From Verrucomicrobiota bacterium (lineage in GTDB: Bacteria > Verrucomicrobiota > Verrucomicrobiia > Verrucomicrobiales > Akkermansiaceae), in the NCBI GenBank assembly GCA_017301995.1, contig JAFLEH010000003.1, positions 270,668 to 334,667 of the forward strand: DNA of 64,000 bases, read 5' to 3'. The position numbers and the translations under genes are program-made. The notes below the pieces were generated by a model. It was not told where the DNA came from and searched no databases. It worked only from the letters and a program-made list of their open reading frames with translations. Shown here piece by piece: positions 47,048 to 56,776 of this stretch (the stretch's first letter is position 1; each line of letters opens with the position of its first letter).

Positions 47048-50000
47048 GGGACGATAGCGACACGATAAAACAGCCGGGATTCCAGCGCACCTTCGTCCGT
47101 TAGAACAAGAGTCCCCCCACCCCCGGAGACGGCGCTACCGATGTTTGTCCATGTGCCGCCGAGTGTGCCGGTGCGCTGGAGTTGGTAACTGTGACCCGCG
47201 TGACCGTTGAGGGTGACGCTGAAACTGGTGCCCGACCGCGCGGATGAAAGGACGCGGCGGTCGGTGTTTTCAATGACGATGCCGGTATTGACGAGGTTCC
47301 CGGGGAGCGAGCTTCCGCTGGTGAGGAGGTCGAGCACACCCGTGTTCACGAAGGTGCCATTTATCACCAATTGGGCACCCCCGGTGACACGCAGGGTTCC
47401 GCTATTGGTAATATCGCCGGATAGTGTTAGCGTTCCGCTGTTTACGGTGGCAATCCCGCTGTTATTGAACTCCCCGGTTATACTGCCGCCATCACTACTG
47501 AATGTCGCGCCATCCGAGATGTTGATGCTCTCTATATTCATGCTGCCGCCGTTCATGCGGAAGATCGCTCCGCTCCGTACGGAAACAGGGGCGGCGTTTG
47601 CAATGGACCCACCAGCGAGCAGACAGAGGGTGCCAGTCTCCACAGTCGTGCCGCCGCGATGCGTGGCCGGACCACCTAGTGACCAAACACCGGCACCGGT
47701 CTTCACAATCGCTGTGGTGGTTCCGCTGTTCTGTTCGGCGATGTCTCCCGTATAGGTTGTATCCGATCCTTTTCCACCGATCCGATAGGTCAGAGTGCGC
47801 GAGGCTGTCACCCCTCCGCGCAGATGCGAGCCGCCCGCCCCGGCAAGCGCGCCGATCGCGATGGTCGTTCCTTGTCCGTCGTCCACGATGCCGCTCATAT
47901 AGAAATAGGTGCCCGCCGCGAGATTCACCGTGGCGTTCGGCAGACCGGGCCATGCGTAACTCGACGCGATGCGGAAATCACCGGAGCCGCTTGTGGTCAC
48001 GTTAACCTGGCCGGTGAAACGACTCCAATCACCCGTGATATCCGCCCGAACATAGTTGGTTCGATAGTCGAGCGTGCCGTTTCCGCTAACACCGCCCGAA
48101 AATCCGCATCGTGGTGCGACTTCGAATCGGGCGTTGCCAGAGACATGGAGTGCGTTCGGCAGAGTGCCGGCATGGGTGCCGGTGCCGGCGCTGTACATTC
48201 GCAGGATCCCTCCATTCATCGTGACTGTTCCTCCACCCAGCGCGGTGGCGTTGGCCGTGGCATTTCCAAGTTGGATGGTGCCCTCATTGATCTCCGTGCC
48301 ACCACCGAAGGTGTTTGGCGCGTTCAGCGTGAGAGTCCCGAGGCCGTACTTCCGCAAGCTCCCTAACCCGGCGATTCCCGCTCCGCTCATCCCGAGAGCG
48401 CGGGCCGTGTTGTTCACGATCACACTTCGAGGTGCGACGATTGTCCCAATCGTGACCGCACCGTTGGCCGCGGCATCGGTAAACGCCACTGCGTCACCAT
48501 CGTGAAAGACATCGTTCGCGGTGCCATTGAACCACGCGGAAGTCGCGCCGATATCCCACAGGGTTTGCGCACCAGCCCATGTTAGATCCACGGCTGACCC
48601 TGTGACGACGAGGTTGAGCGCATTCGCGGTTGCGACCACCTCAAAAGTTTGCCGCGGGCTGTTGACGAGGTTGTGGGAGAACGTCGCACCGGCTGCCGTT
48701 AGCGTGCCTGTGGTGCTGATCAGCGGGTAGATTCCGGCCCCGAGATAGCCGTCGGCCTCCGTGATTTCGATGGTATGTGGACCGCTTAGGTTAACAGTCG
48801 CCGCACCGGCATTGATTCGATCATTCGCACCGGTGGATGAGTTGGTCAGACGATACCGCAACGTTGGAGCCGTGGCGACGATCGCGCCGGTGGTGAACGT
48901 GCCGACCGGATCCAAGATACCGCCGCCCGACACCGTCACCGTACCACCGAGGGTGCCGGTGCCGCCAAGCAACGCCCCACTCGCCACAGTCACGGCGGAT
49001 GGGCCGAAACTGCCGTCCACCACAAGCCCGCCAGCGGAAACCGCCGTCGCACCGGTGTGTGTGCTGGCCCCGGTTAACGTGAGTGTGCCGATGCCTACTT
49101 TCGTCAGTTTTGCGTTTCCCTGGATCTTGCCAGCGAAAGCCGCGGAAACATTGAGCGCCCCTATGGTGTAGGTGGGCGGCCCCGCGGTGCCGCCATTGAG
49201 TACGGCATCGCCATCCGCCCCGGTTAGCGACCCGATGCTGAAGGTGTTGCCTCCGGAGTTCGTCACCGGGTTGATGCTGTTTCCGCCGCCCAGTTCAAGC
49301 GTTGCGGCTCCCAAACCATTGAATGAGCCGCCGTTGAACACGGTCCGGATGCCACCGTTGGCCCCCGTTCGGCTGATGCGCAGCACACCCGCGAAGGCTC
49401 CCCATGGTCCGGTTAGCTCGAACGTGTTGGATCCCGTGACGGTCTGGTTCACGATCTCCAGGGCGCCATCACCAGTTAGAGCACCGGAAAAACGGATATT
49501 GCGGCCGGTATAGACTACCGGTTCCGCGCCAGACGGCACGGAGATCGGCGCGGCAAGCGGAAGTTGCGTACCATACCACGCGTTGGATAGGGTCGAGTCG
49601 CCCAGCAGCACGAGTGTCCCGCTTCCAACGCTCCCAGTGCTATTAGGCGTGGTGCCGACAAGACCGAGAACCAACGCGCCGTCCTCGACCCGGGTGCCGC
49701 CGGTGTGCGCGTGATTCGAGCGCAGCGTGAGCGTGCCGCCCCCTCTCTTGGTTAGGGTCATCGATCCGGCGAAGGATCCACCGGTGAACGTGTAGTTTTT
49801 CGCCGAGGCGTCCACCAGCACGGAGGCCGGCCGGAGGGTGCCTGCCAACGCCAGCGCGGGCGTCGCGGATCCGGTATCATCAAGTGTCACGAAATCGCCA
49901 TCGTTGAATGTGGTCGCGGCACCGCCTTGCTTCCACAGCGCCGCTGTCGTGTTCCACGGGTTCGCCACACCGTCCCCCACCCAGCCGAGATCCCGCGGAA

Positions 50001-51687
50001 TCGCCGCCGAACTGACTAACAGACAGAACCGCTGCGTCCACGCGATCCCATCCGCGTCGGTCACCGTGAAGTCGAACCACGCTCTCCCGGAGACATCCGG
50101 GGTCGGCGTGAAGCGCACGATCTTGCCACCGGCGCCGCTCTGCGTCGTGGTACCCCCGTTCGTATTCGAGATCGTGAACGCCGGGTTGTTCACGAAACCG
50201 CCGGTATAACGGCTGAGATCCACATCGAGAATGCTGGGACTGGCAACCGTGTTTTTCGGAAGCAACGCATGGGGCTGCGCCTTGAAATGGAGGTATTCCT
50301 CCAGATGGGTGTAACCCACGGGCGTGTTTGCGGGAAAGAAGGTGACACCACTGATGATTCCGTTGCTACCAGGAAACAACGTGTTATGGCTTTGCACCGC
50401 AGGGTCCGTTCCCAGCGTGCTTTCCCAAACGTCAGGCATCCCGTCCTTGTCAGTGTCGGTTGGCGGCGTGGTGGAGTTCAGCGCGGCGAACGCCGTGCCC
50501 GTACTAAGGCCCAACTCCAGCGGATCGCTGATGATCCCGCGCTGCTGAGCGGCCACGCGGGCGGCGCATAGCTGGGTGATCTCATCGCGCAATGGCCTAA
50601 CTGCGTCATACTCCATGCGCGCGGCTCCAACCTGCGACAGAACTTTCCGATAGGCTGTCAACCGCGAATCCAACGTGACCGGCACCCCGACAACCGTGCC
50701 GCCCGAGACGCCATCCACCGTCTGCGGCCACGCCACAGCCGTTTGATCGTAGCCCGTCGAGGATACCATCTGATAGTTCGACCGCGAAACATCCGCCACG
50801 CCGTTGTTGTTGCCGTCCAGCGCGCTGTCGCTCATGTGCAGCTTGAACTTGTTCGTTCCATCCGTGTTAACGCCGCCTCCATAGATCGCCTCCGTCGTCG
50901 ATGCGCCATGGATAAACGACGATCCCCGCACATTCACGCGGTGGGTGTAACCTGTGCCGCCAACCGGACTCTCGGCCATGTTGAAACCGTTGTCCCAACC
51001 GAACGTCACGTTGTTCGCCCAATCGAATACCGAGGGTGCGATCAGCTTCGGATTGCGGGTATGGTTGTTAGCCCAAAGCGAATGATGGGAAGTGGCGTGG
51101 TCCACGTCCCACAGCCCGCCTGCCGAATGGGACTGCAAGCCCCAGGCATTGATGCTCCATTGAAAGGTGAAAAACTCCGGCGGTGTGCCAAATGATGATA
51201 GATTCTCATCGGTGGAGAACATCACGTCGCAGTGGTCGAGCATGATCCGCTGTGAACCACTGATGTCAATCGCGTCTCCGCCCGCGGCCTGCTTCCCGTA
51301 GCGAAACCTCACATGCCTGACGATGACATCGTCTCCCGTGAAGGTTATCGTGTTGTTCCAAAAGCAAATGCCGTCACCTGGAGCGGTCTGGCCGGCGATG
51401 GTCAGCTTCGACTTGGCCACCGTCGTACCTCCGGATCCGCTCGGCAACCGGATGTGCCCGCTCACCGCAAACACAATCGTCCGCCCGCCCGCAGGCGCCG
51501 TCGCCACCGCATCCGCGAACGATCCAGCGCCCGACGCGTTCAGGTTCGTGACAATGTAAACGTCACCGCCTCTCCCACCCGCCGCCGCCGATCCGAAACC
51601 CTCCGCACCGGGAAATCCGGGGATCTGGGCCATCAGTCCGGCCTGCGCGACCGTCAGTCCGGTTAGTGCCGATGCGATCCGACCCAT
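47044..51687 (-). CDS. PL1-type pectate lyase fused to ABS beta-helix repeats
   Basis: I prefer the ATG at 51687 (MGRIASALTGLTVAQAGLMA, signal-like, cleavage near QIPG); a start at 51834 would add 49 low-complexity residues. The lyase part begins GFPGAEGFGSAAAGGRGGDV and continues VIVRHVRFRYGKQ, QRIMLDHCDVMFSTDENLSS and NNHTRNPKLIAPS, matching bacterial PL1-like pectate lyases, whose DH and R-NP motifs line the active site. A DTDKDGMPDVWESTLGTDP acidic repeat follows, then about 900 residues of ABS repeats (GTLTLTGASTHTGATAVSAG) and a beta-rich tail ending LFYRVAIVP. Total about 1547 residues, far longer than a lone PL1 (about 350-500). Reaction: beta-elimination of polygalacturonate-type chains (family knowledge). 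Its TGA overlaps the start of the giant gene, so the two are translationally coupled. Confidence 0.87.
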   Translation of the reverse strand: MGRIASALTGLTVAQAGLMAQIPGFPGAEGFGSAAAGGRGGDVYIVTNLNASGAGSFADAVATAPAGGRTIVFAVSGHIRLPSGSGGTTVAKSKLTIAGQTAPGDGICFWNNTITFTGDDVIVRHVRFRYGKQAAGGDAIDISGSQRIMLDHCDVMFSTDENLSSFGTPPEFFTFQWSINAWGLQSHSAGGLWDVDHATSHHSLWANNHTRNPKLIAPSVFDWANNVTFGWDNGFNMAESPVGGTGYTHRVNVRGSSFIHGASTTEAIYGGGVNTDGTNKFKLHMSDSALDGNNNGVADVSRSNYQMVSSTGYDQTAVAWPQTVDGVSGGTVVGVPVTLDSRLTAYRKVLSQVGAARMEYDAVRPLRDEITQLCAARVAAQQRGIISDPLELGLSTGTAFAALNSTTPPTDTDKDGMPDVWESTLGTDPAVQSHNTLFPGSNGIISGVTFFPANTPVGYTHLEEYLHFKAQPHALLPKNTVASPSILDVDLSRYTGGFVNNPAFTISNTNGGTTTQSGAGGKIVRFTPTPDVSGRAWFDFTVTDADGIAWTQRFCLLVSSAAIPRDLGWVGDGVANPWNTTAALWKQGGAATTFNDGDFVTLDDTGSATPALALAGTLRPASVLVDASAKNYTFTGGSFAGSMTLTKRGGGTLTLRSNHAHTGGTRVEDGALVLGLVGTTPNSTGSVGSGTLVLLGDSTLSNAWYGTQLPLAAPISVPSGAEPVVYTGRNIRFSGALTGDGALEIVNQTVTGSNTFELTGPWGAFAGVLRISRTGANGGIRTVFNGGSFNGLGAATLELGGGNSINPVTNSGGNTFSIGSLTGADGDAVLNGGTAGPPTYTIGALNVSAAFAGKIQGNAKLTKVGIGTLTLTGASTHTGATAVSAGGLVVDGSFGPSAVTVASGALLGGTGTLGGTVTVSGGGILDPVGTFTTGAIVATAPTLRYRLTNSSTGANDRINAGAATVNLSGPHTIEITEADGYLGAGIYPLISTTGTLTAAGATFSHNLVNSPRQTFEVVATANALNLVVTGSAVDLTWAGAQTLWDIGATSAWFNGTANDVFHDGDAVAFTDAAANGAVTIGTIVAPRSVIVNNTARALGMSGAGIAGLGSLRKYGLGTLTLNAPNTFGGGTEINEGTIQLGNATANATALGGGTVTMNGGILRMYSAGTGTHAGTLPNALHVSGNARFEVAPRCGFSGGVSGNGTLDYRTNYVRADITGDWSRFTGQVNVTTSGSGDFRIASSYAWPGLPNATVNLAAGTYFYMSGIVDDGQGTTIAIGALAGAGGSHLRGGVTASRTLTYRIGGKGSDTTYTGDIAEQNSGTTTAIVKTGAGVWSLGGPATHRGGTTVETGTLCLLAGGSIANAAPVSVRSGAIFRMNGGSMNIESINISDGATFSSDGGSITGEFNNSGIATVNSGTLTLSGDITNSGTLRVTGGAQLVINGTFVNTGVLDLLTSGSSLPGNLVNTGIVIENTDRRVLSSARSGTSFSVTLNGHAGHSYQLQRTGTLGGTWTNIGSAVSGGGGTLVLTDEGALESRLFYRVAIVP

Positions 51688-51975
51688 CCACCCGGAAACC
51701 GCCGGTAGGGTGGAATTCGGTACAGGCGGATAGAGGCCGCACCCAACCGCCGGCGCGGTGCGTCGAACGGGCGGGTTGCGCTGATCCGGAGAGGAAGACG
51801 ATTGGATTGGGAAATGGAGATGCACGGGTCCCATTGACCGTATCCGTCAGGGGGACGGTTCACCATGGCATTTTGCGCATAAAATCTGTGATTTTCCGGC
51901 CCCAAAGAGATGCCCGCCGCTCGGGAATTCCGGGCAAATCGAGGCTTCATGCCCATGATGCTCCGGCCGCTGTTG

Positions 51976-54459
51976 TTACGGGTTGAAGACGCGGAAAGCC
52001 TCCACATCCATGAAGCCGCCGCGTTTCTTCACCAGGCATAACGTGTGCCGGCCGGGTGGCAGGTTGGTTAGTGTAACAAGCGGTGACGCCATCATCCGCG
52101 TTCCGTGGTATTGGTTGATCGTTCGGACGGATTGCCCGTCGAGAAACACCTCGATCGTGCCGCGGTCCGGCCCCTGCGGCGCGATGAATTGGACGGCGGT
52201 TCCGGCAAAGTCGATTTGAACGAAATCTTCATTGCGGTCGGTAGTCCGAATGGAATTGCTAGCCCCGGATCGCTTCCAGTTTCCTCCGGCCGGATTATAT
52301 ACCCGGAACATGTCCACCTGCACATAGGGTCCTCCCACCTTGACGCCCCTGAGTTCGTGCTTTCCGTTCGGCAAGCCGGTCAGGTCGATGCCGACGACAT
52401 GCGGGCGGTTTCCCGAGGCGTTCATGTTGACCCGCTTGACCGGTTTGCCGTCGAGGGAGAAGTCAATCACGCCGAGGCCGTTGCCCACCATCATCACGCC
52501 GGTGCCGTTGAAATGGATGGTGAAGGCGTCGCCATCGGATGCCGTATAGTGGATGTCGCTGTTGTATTCGCCGCCGTCGCGGGCTTGGCCGGGCCAGTTG
52601 CCGTGGTATTCGATCCAGCCCGCGCCGCCGGGCTGGGTGGCATTGTCGTTGAAAACCTCGCGGGTTCCAAAGATGACGGACGGATCATCGGCGCGAACAT
52701 TTCGGGAGCGAAAAGTCCCCTTGCCGGTCACATCCATGGCAATCACGGTATCCAGCGGATTCCATCGCTCGCCCGTCGGCAATGTTAGAACAATCCCCGC
52801 GGGTGTCTGCGCGAGCTTCACCGCCTTTCCGCCCGGGAGCAGCCGGGCGTTGGCAAATGATTTGCCGTCATCGGGCGGCGGCAGTGTGAGGGTATCGCCT
52901 GCCTGCGGCTTGAGCACATGGATGTACTCAATTTTTTCATCGGTCGAGCGCGTGGCCACGCCCCATGTGAGGTCGCCGATCGATCCCTGTGGCCGCCATG
53001 AGGTGCTCGGATAGGTGTTTTTGATGGATTCCGCGATCGGTGCGATGTAGGCACCCGCCTTTTGCATCGCCTCCAGCACGCCTTCCTCCCATCGGCCGAC
53101 GAACTTCGTCTGCCCGGTGGCCGCATCGGTCCATTTCCCATTGCCCGGATAGGGTCCGGCCGCCCACGCCCAGCCGCCTCCTTCGACACACGAACCCGCG
53201 CCAAGCACGGTGGCACGGAAGATGCCTTCCGGACTGCGGGTCGCCGCCGGTGTTGGCGTTGGGACTTTCAGCACTTGCGCGCTCCAGGTTTTCGAGATCA
53301 CCTGGGCATAGGCGTTCGGCATGGTCCATGCGATGTCGGGGGAAAAATTGGGACCGGCGGGACCGGACTCGCCGATACCGGCGTCGAAAGCATACAGATT
53401 GCCATAGAAATTCTGGATCATCACGGCGTCGGGCTTGCGCCAACGGACGGCACGCTCAATCCGGTGGAAGTTGATGTTGCGGTCGCTGTTGCCGCCGGGA
53501 TCGTTTTCATCCACATAGAAGCCGTCAATGTCGTAGCGGTCCATCATCTCACCGTAGATGTCCTCCATGAAACGGTTCCAGTCCTCGCCCCAGTAGAGTT
53601 GTTGGCCCGGGTGCGAGTAGAAAAGCACGCGCACGCCCTTGGCCCGCACGGCGGCGACCATGCGGCCGAGCATGTCGGTCTTGGGTGTCTTGATGCGCGG
53701 GCGCTCATGGGCGGGAACGCGCTCGACGGCCGCACTGTTGAACAACGGATGGAAGTTCGAATGCCACGCGGTGAAGATGAGATATTCGACACCCATCGAT
53801 GCGATGTCCTCGGCGAAGCCTGCGGCGTCGAAGCTATCCGCAATGTAATCCGCCCCGGCCGAAGTCGGACTGCCGTCGATATTCAAAGTCGTATGCCCAT
53901 TGCCATCGTTCACATAATGGACAAAGAATCCGTATTTCATGCGCTTCCATCGCTCGCGGGCGGAGATGCCCGTGTCCTTTACCACCAGCGTGCCACCGGC
54001 GATGCAAGGCGACTCGAAGTCCGCGGCTTTCGCGGCGACGCTGCCTTTTCCTCCCCAAGTGCCCGCAGCCTGCTTCTCGTCGCTGAAAAACAACGCGTCG
54101 CAAGGAATGGCGCGACCGGCCGGCAGCTTCAATCCGGCCCCTTCGGCGAGGTTGAAGCGGAGTCCGGGGGCGGGTTTGCATTGCGAAAGGTCGAGGACAC
54201 CCTGCTCGACGGTGATGATCCCGGTGACTTTGAGTTCGGGAGCGATGACGAGGATGCCCGTGCCGGATTTCACCAATCCGCATCCGGGGCGCGGCTCAAT
54301 GATTGACTGAATGACTTGTCCACCGGATCTTGGGACCGCCACCTTTAGAACGGACGAATGCCCGAACGCAGGCGACTCCCCGTCCGCATGGGCCAAGCCG
54401 ATCGGAGCGTGGATCAGGAACAGAAGGAACAGGCGGCGGCAATTGTGGAATCGGAACAT
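51976..54459 (-). CDS. hybrid: ABS-like N-terminal strand unit, GH29-like barrel, two C-terminal galactose-binding-like domains
   Basis: The ATG at 54459 (MFRFHNCRRLFLLFLIHAPI) gives a signal peptide and 827 residues. Residues about 40-165 look like one ABS unit (GCGLVKSGTGILVIAPELKV, ITVEQGVLDLS, AAGTWGGKGSVAAKAADFES). The divergent GH29-like barrel (about 170-560) has RMKYGFFVHYVNDG, ASMGVEYLIFTAWHSNFHPL, GVRVLFYSHPGQQLYWGED and YDIDGFYVDENDPGGN, with an Asp or Glu in YVDEND as candidate nucleophile. GVATRSTDEKIEYIHVLKP matches the paralogue at 22820-24838. The last ~240 residues hold two similar beta-sandwich units ending VDMFRVYNP and VEAFRVFNP. Secreted; substrate unknown, fucose-type by family. 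It stands alone between the esterase gene and the PL1 gene, with 100- and 141-bp gaps holding promoters or terminators I cannot define. Confidence 0.8.
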   Translation of the reverse strand: MFRFHNCRRLFLLFLIHAPIGLAHADGESPAFGHSSVLKVAVPRSGGQVIQSIIEPRPGCGLVKSGTGILVIAPELKVTGIITVEQGVLDLSQCKPAPGLRFNLAEGAGLKLPAGRAIPCDALFFSDEKQAAGTWGGKGSVAAKAADFESPCIAGGTLVVKDTGISARERWKRMKYGFFVHYVNDGNGHTTLNIDGSPTSAGADYIADSFDAAGFAEDIASMGVEYLIFTAWHSNFHPLFNSAAVERVPAHERPRIKTPKTDMLGRMVAAVRAKGVRVLFYSHPGQQLYWGEDWNRFMEDIYGEMMDRYDIDGFYVDENDPGGNSDRNINFHRIERAVRWRKPDAVMIQNFYGNLYAFDAGIGESGPAGPNFSPDIAWTMPNAYAQVISKTWSAQVLKVPTPTPAATRSPEGIFRATVLGAGSCVEGGGWAWAAGPYPGNGKWTDAATGQTKFVGRWEEGVLEAMQKAGAYIAPIAESIKNTYPSTSWRPQGSIGDLTWGVATRSTDEKIEYIHVLKPQAGDTLTLPPPDDGKSFANARLLPGGKAVKLAQTPAGIVLTLPTGERWNPLDTVIAMDVTGKGTFRSRNVRADDPSVIFGTREVFNDNATQPGGAGWIEYHGNWPGQARDGGEYNSDIHYTASDGDAFTIHFNGTGVMMVGNGLGVIDFSLDGKPVKRVNMNASGNRPHVVGIDLTGLPNGKHELRGVKVGGPYVQVDMFRVYNPAGGNWKRSGASNSIRTTDRNEDFVQIDFAGTAVQFIAPQGPDRGTIEVFLDGQSVRTINQYHGTRMMASPLVTLTNLPPGRHTLCLVKKRGGFMDVEAFRVFNP

Positions 54460-54559
54460 CGGGTGGGCGGAATGGTTGCGTTTATGAAGCGATCGCGCCG
54501 TGACTGAAACCACGGCCACCACTGGCAGAATGATCCGTTTCATCGGATTTTCTCCGGAT

Positions 54560-56776
54560 TCACCGGCGGAGTCTAACGAGCACCTTCAGGCGCATCGAAC
54601 GGTAGGAGCCGGCATTTGCCGCAAATGTCCAATCGGGCTCGCCGCTTGGCTGGTTGCCGATGCCAACATCGGCGCGGTTGCCGTCGCGCCAATGGTTGAT
54701 CGCAAACAAAGTCTGCTTGGCCGCATGATTGTGGATTTGCATGGAGCCGTAGCCGCCCGGATCCTCGCGGCGCTGGTCGCCGAAATCGTAGCGTTCGGGC
54801 GAGGCATCGGGCACATTGGCGCTGTTCGCCTGCGCGTAGTCGTTCGGCCAGAACTCGATGTTGCATCCACCGAGGCTTGTTCCGTTCACGATGCCTTTGA
54901 CATTGGAGTACACATTGAGATTCGTGACATTCTGTTGGAAAATGGCGCCCGAAGCCGCGGTCGGGATGGCAATTTTCGATAGATCGCCGGTGAAAGCGTC
55001 CATCGAAACAAACAGATTCTGATAGCGCAGGTTCGCGTCGCGAAGTTCGAGCAGGTAGGCGATGCGGTCGAATGGCTTCCGGATTTCCAGGTGGCGGTCG
55101 GTTTCATATCGGACTGTTGCGCCGAGACGGGACATGTCCAGATCATAGACGAGTTCGTATGCCTTTGCCTCCGGCACCTTGGAGATGAGCCAATCGTTTT
55201 CGGATTCCAACGCCGCGCGGAACGCTCCGGCTGGCAGCCCCTTTCCATTCATCAGATTTGGCGTGGCGATTTGGCTCCAGGCAAAGCGCATCGCAATGGG
55301 GCTGTTGACCCCGGGCGCGGACAGAACCACGCAGTTTCCGCTGATGCGGGCCTCGGCTTTGACGAAGCCGCCCTCGTCGGCATCGATGATTTCGAACCAA
55401 TCCGGTACCTTGCCATCGCGGGTGACAAGTCCGCCGTGGGCGTGATCGAATTCGACGCGGAGTTGCCTGCCCTCGGCTTTCAGCGACTTGAAGACCGGGC
55501 CGGAATGGATGATTCCGTTTTTGCCATAGGTTTTCGCCAGAGCTAACAATGCCAACCGGTGGCCGACGGTTCGCTTGTCCTGGGGATGGATGTCTCGAAG
55601 ATCCCCAACATCATTGATCACCGCCATGCCCGCATTCGGGATGTCATTGGCGGCCGCGGTTTGGGCTTCCCAGATCTCGGGCTCGGTCTCCGGTTTTTTG
55701 TCGCCGTAAAGATACGGAGCAATCTGCACGAAATAGAACGGGAAATCGCCCTGGTTCCACACCTTGCGCCAGCCCGTGACGAGCGCCTTCATCCGCTCGG
55801 CATAGCGCATGCCATCGCCCATGTTCGACTCACCCTGATACCAAATCGCGCCGCGGATTGGAAAGGGCACCAACGGATGGATCATGCCGTTGTAGAGCGC
55901 GGTGGCGTGCTGGAGATCCTGCGGCCCGCGCATTTCATCGGGCAGGTTCGGGGCGGGCGGTGGCGACTGACCGGAGAGCATGGCGGCGCGCGCGGTTTGA
56001 TACCATTGATCCAACCGCCCAAGCGCCTGCTGCAGGCACTGCTGATACGCTTCCGATTTCGGGTCGGCGAGTTGCACCTTGTCACTCTCGTCTTTCAGCG
56101 CGGGAACTGCGGCAAAACCTTCCGGCGGCGTCCATGATTCGATCCTGGTGCCGCCCCAGTCGGCATCTATCAGACCGACGGCAACACCCAGCGTCTGATG
56201 GATTTCGCGGCCGAAATAGTAGGCAGTAGCGGAGAAGCCGTCCCATCCGCCTTCGGCGATGGTTTCGGGAGTGCAGACTTTCCAGACTCCTCCGATGTCC
56301 GTCTGCGGGCGCGGGGTCCATTTGTTTTCGACCAGCATCAGGCGGATGCCGGGATAATTCGCGGCGGCGATCTCCTGAGGGGATATGTGGAACTTCTTCA
56401 TGCCCATCTCCATGTTCGACTGGCCGGAGCAAAGCCAGACTTCGCCGATCATCACATCATCCAACAGAATCTCGTTTGTGCCGCTGATCCTGATCGCGTG
56501 TGGTCCGCCAGCATTCATCGCAGGCAGCGATAGCTTCCATTCGCCCTTGTCGTTGGCCACAGTGGATTGCTTGCCCGCTCCCAGTTGGGTGGTGACGGTT
56601 TCGCCTGGATTCGACCATCCCCAAAGAATGACCGGCTTGCCCTGCTGTAAAACCATGTGGCTGCCGAAGATCTTTGGCAGGCGGATTTCCGCGTGGGAGG
56701 GCGTGGTGCCTAGGCCGATGAGAACGGCCATTCCGAATAGTCTGACAATGGGGGTTGATGGGATCATGGGGTTCAT
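54560..56776 (-). CDS. sialate O-acetylesterase-type carbohydrate esterase with extra C-terminal domain
   Basis: Start at the ATG at 56776 (MNPMIPSTPIVRLFGMAVLI), which gives a signal peptide and overlaps the upstream TGA as ATGA. The 738-residue protein has the SASA/SGNH hallmarks: LPKIFGSHMVLQQGKPVILW, CSGQSNMEMGM (nucleophile Ser about 120), GAIWYQGESNMGDGMRYAER and LRDIHPQDK (His about 397). From about residue 510 an extra domain follows: YDLDMSRLGATVRYETDRHL, FVSMDAFTGDLSKIAIPT, GIVNGTSLGGCNIEFWPNDY. I have seen it linked to esterases and sulfatases in Planctomycetes and Verrucomicrobia, and it may bind glycan. Reaction: removal of O-acetyl groups from sugars, probably acetylated pectin-type side chains here (inference). 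Translational coupling to the GH95-like gene suggests deacetylation precedes glycosidase action. Confidence 0.9.
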   Translation of the reverse strand: MNPMIPSTPIVRLFGMAVLIGLGTTPSHAEIRLPKIFGSHMVLQQGKPVILWGWSNPGETVTTQLGAGKQSTVANDKGEWKLSLPAMNAGGPHAIRISGTNEILLDDVMIGEVWLCSGQSNMEMGMKKFHISPQEIAAANYPGIRLMLVENKWTPRPQTDIGGVWKVCTPETIAEGGWDGFSATAYYFGREIHQTLGVAVGLIDADWGGTRIESWTPPEGFAAVPALKDESDKVQLADPKSEAYQQCLQQALGRLDQWYQTARAAMLSGQSPPPAPNLPDEMRGPQDLQHATALYNGMIHPLVPFPIRGAIWYQGESNMGDGMRYAERMKALVTGWRKVWNQGDFPFYFVQIAPYLYGDKKPETEPEIWEAQTAAANDIPNAGMAVINDVGDLRDIHPQDKRTVGHRLALLALAKTYGKNGIIHSGPVFKSLKAEGRQLRVEFDHAHGGLVTRDGKVPDWFEIIDADEGGFVKAEARISGNCVVLSAPGVNSPIAMRFAWSQIATPNLMNGKGLPAGAFRAALESENDWLISKVPEAKAYELVYDLDMSRLGATVRYETDRHLEIRKPFDRIAYLLELRDANLRYQNLFVSMDAFTGDLSKIAIPTAASGAIFQQNVTNLNVYSNVKGIVNGTSLGGCNIEFWPNDYAQANSANVPDASPERYDFGDQRREDPGGYGSMQIHNHAAKQTLFAINHWRDGNRADVGIGNQPSGEPDWTFAANAGSYRSMRLKVLVRLRR

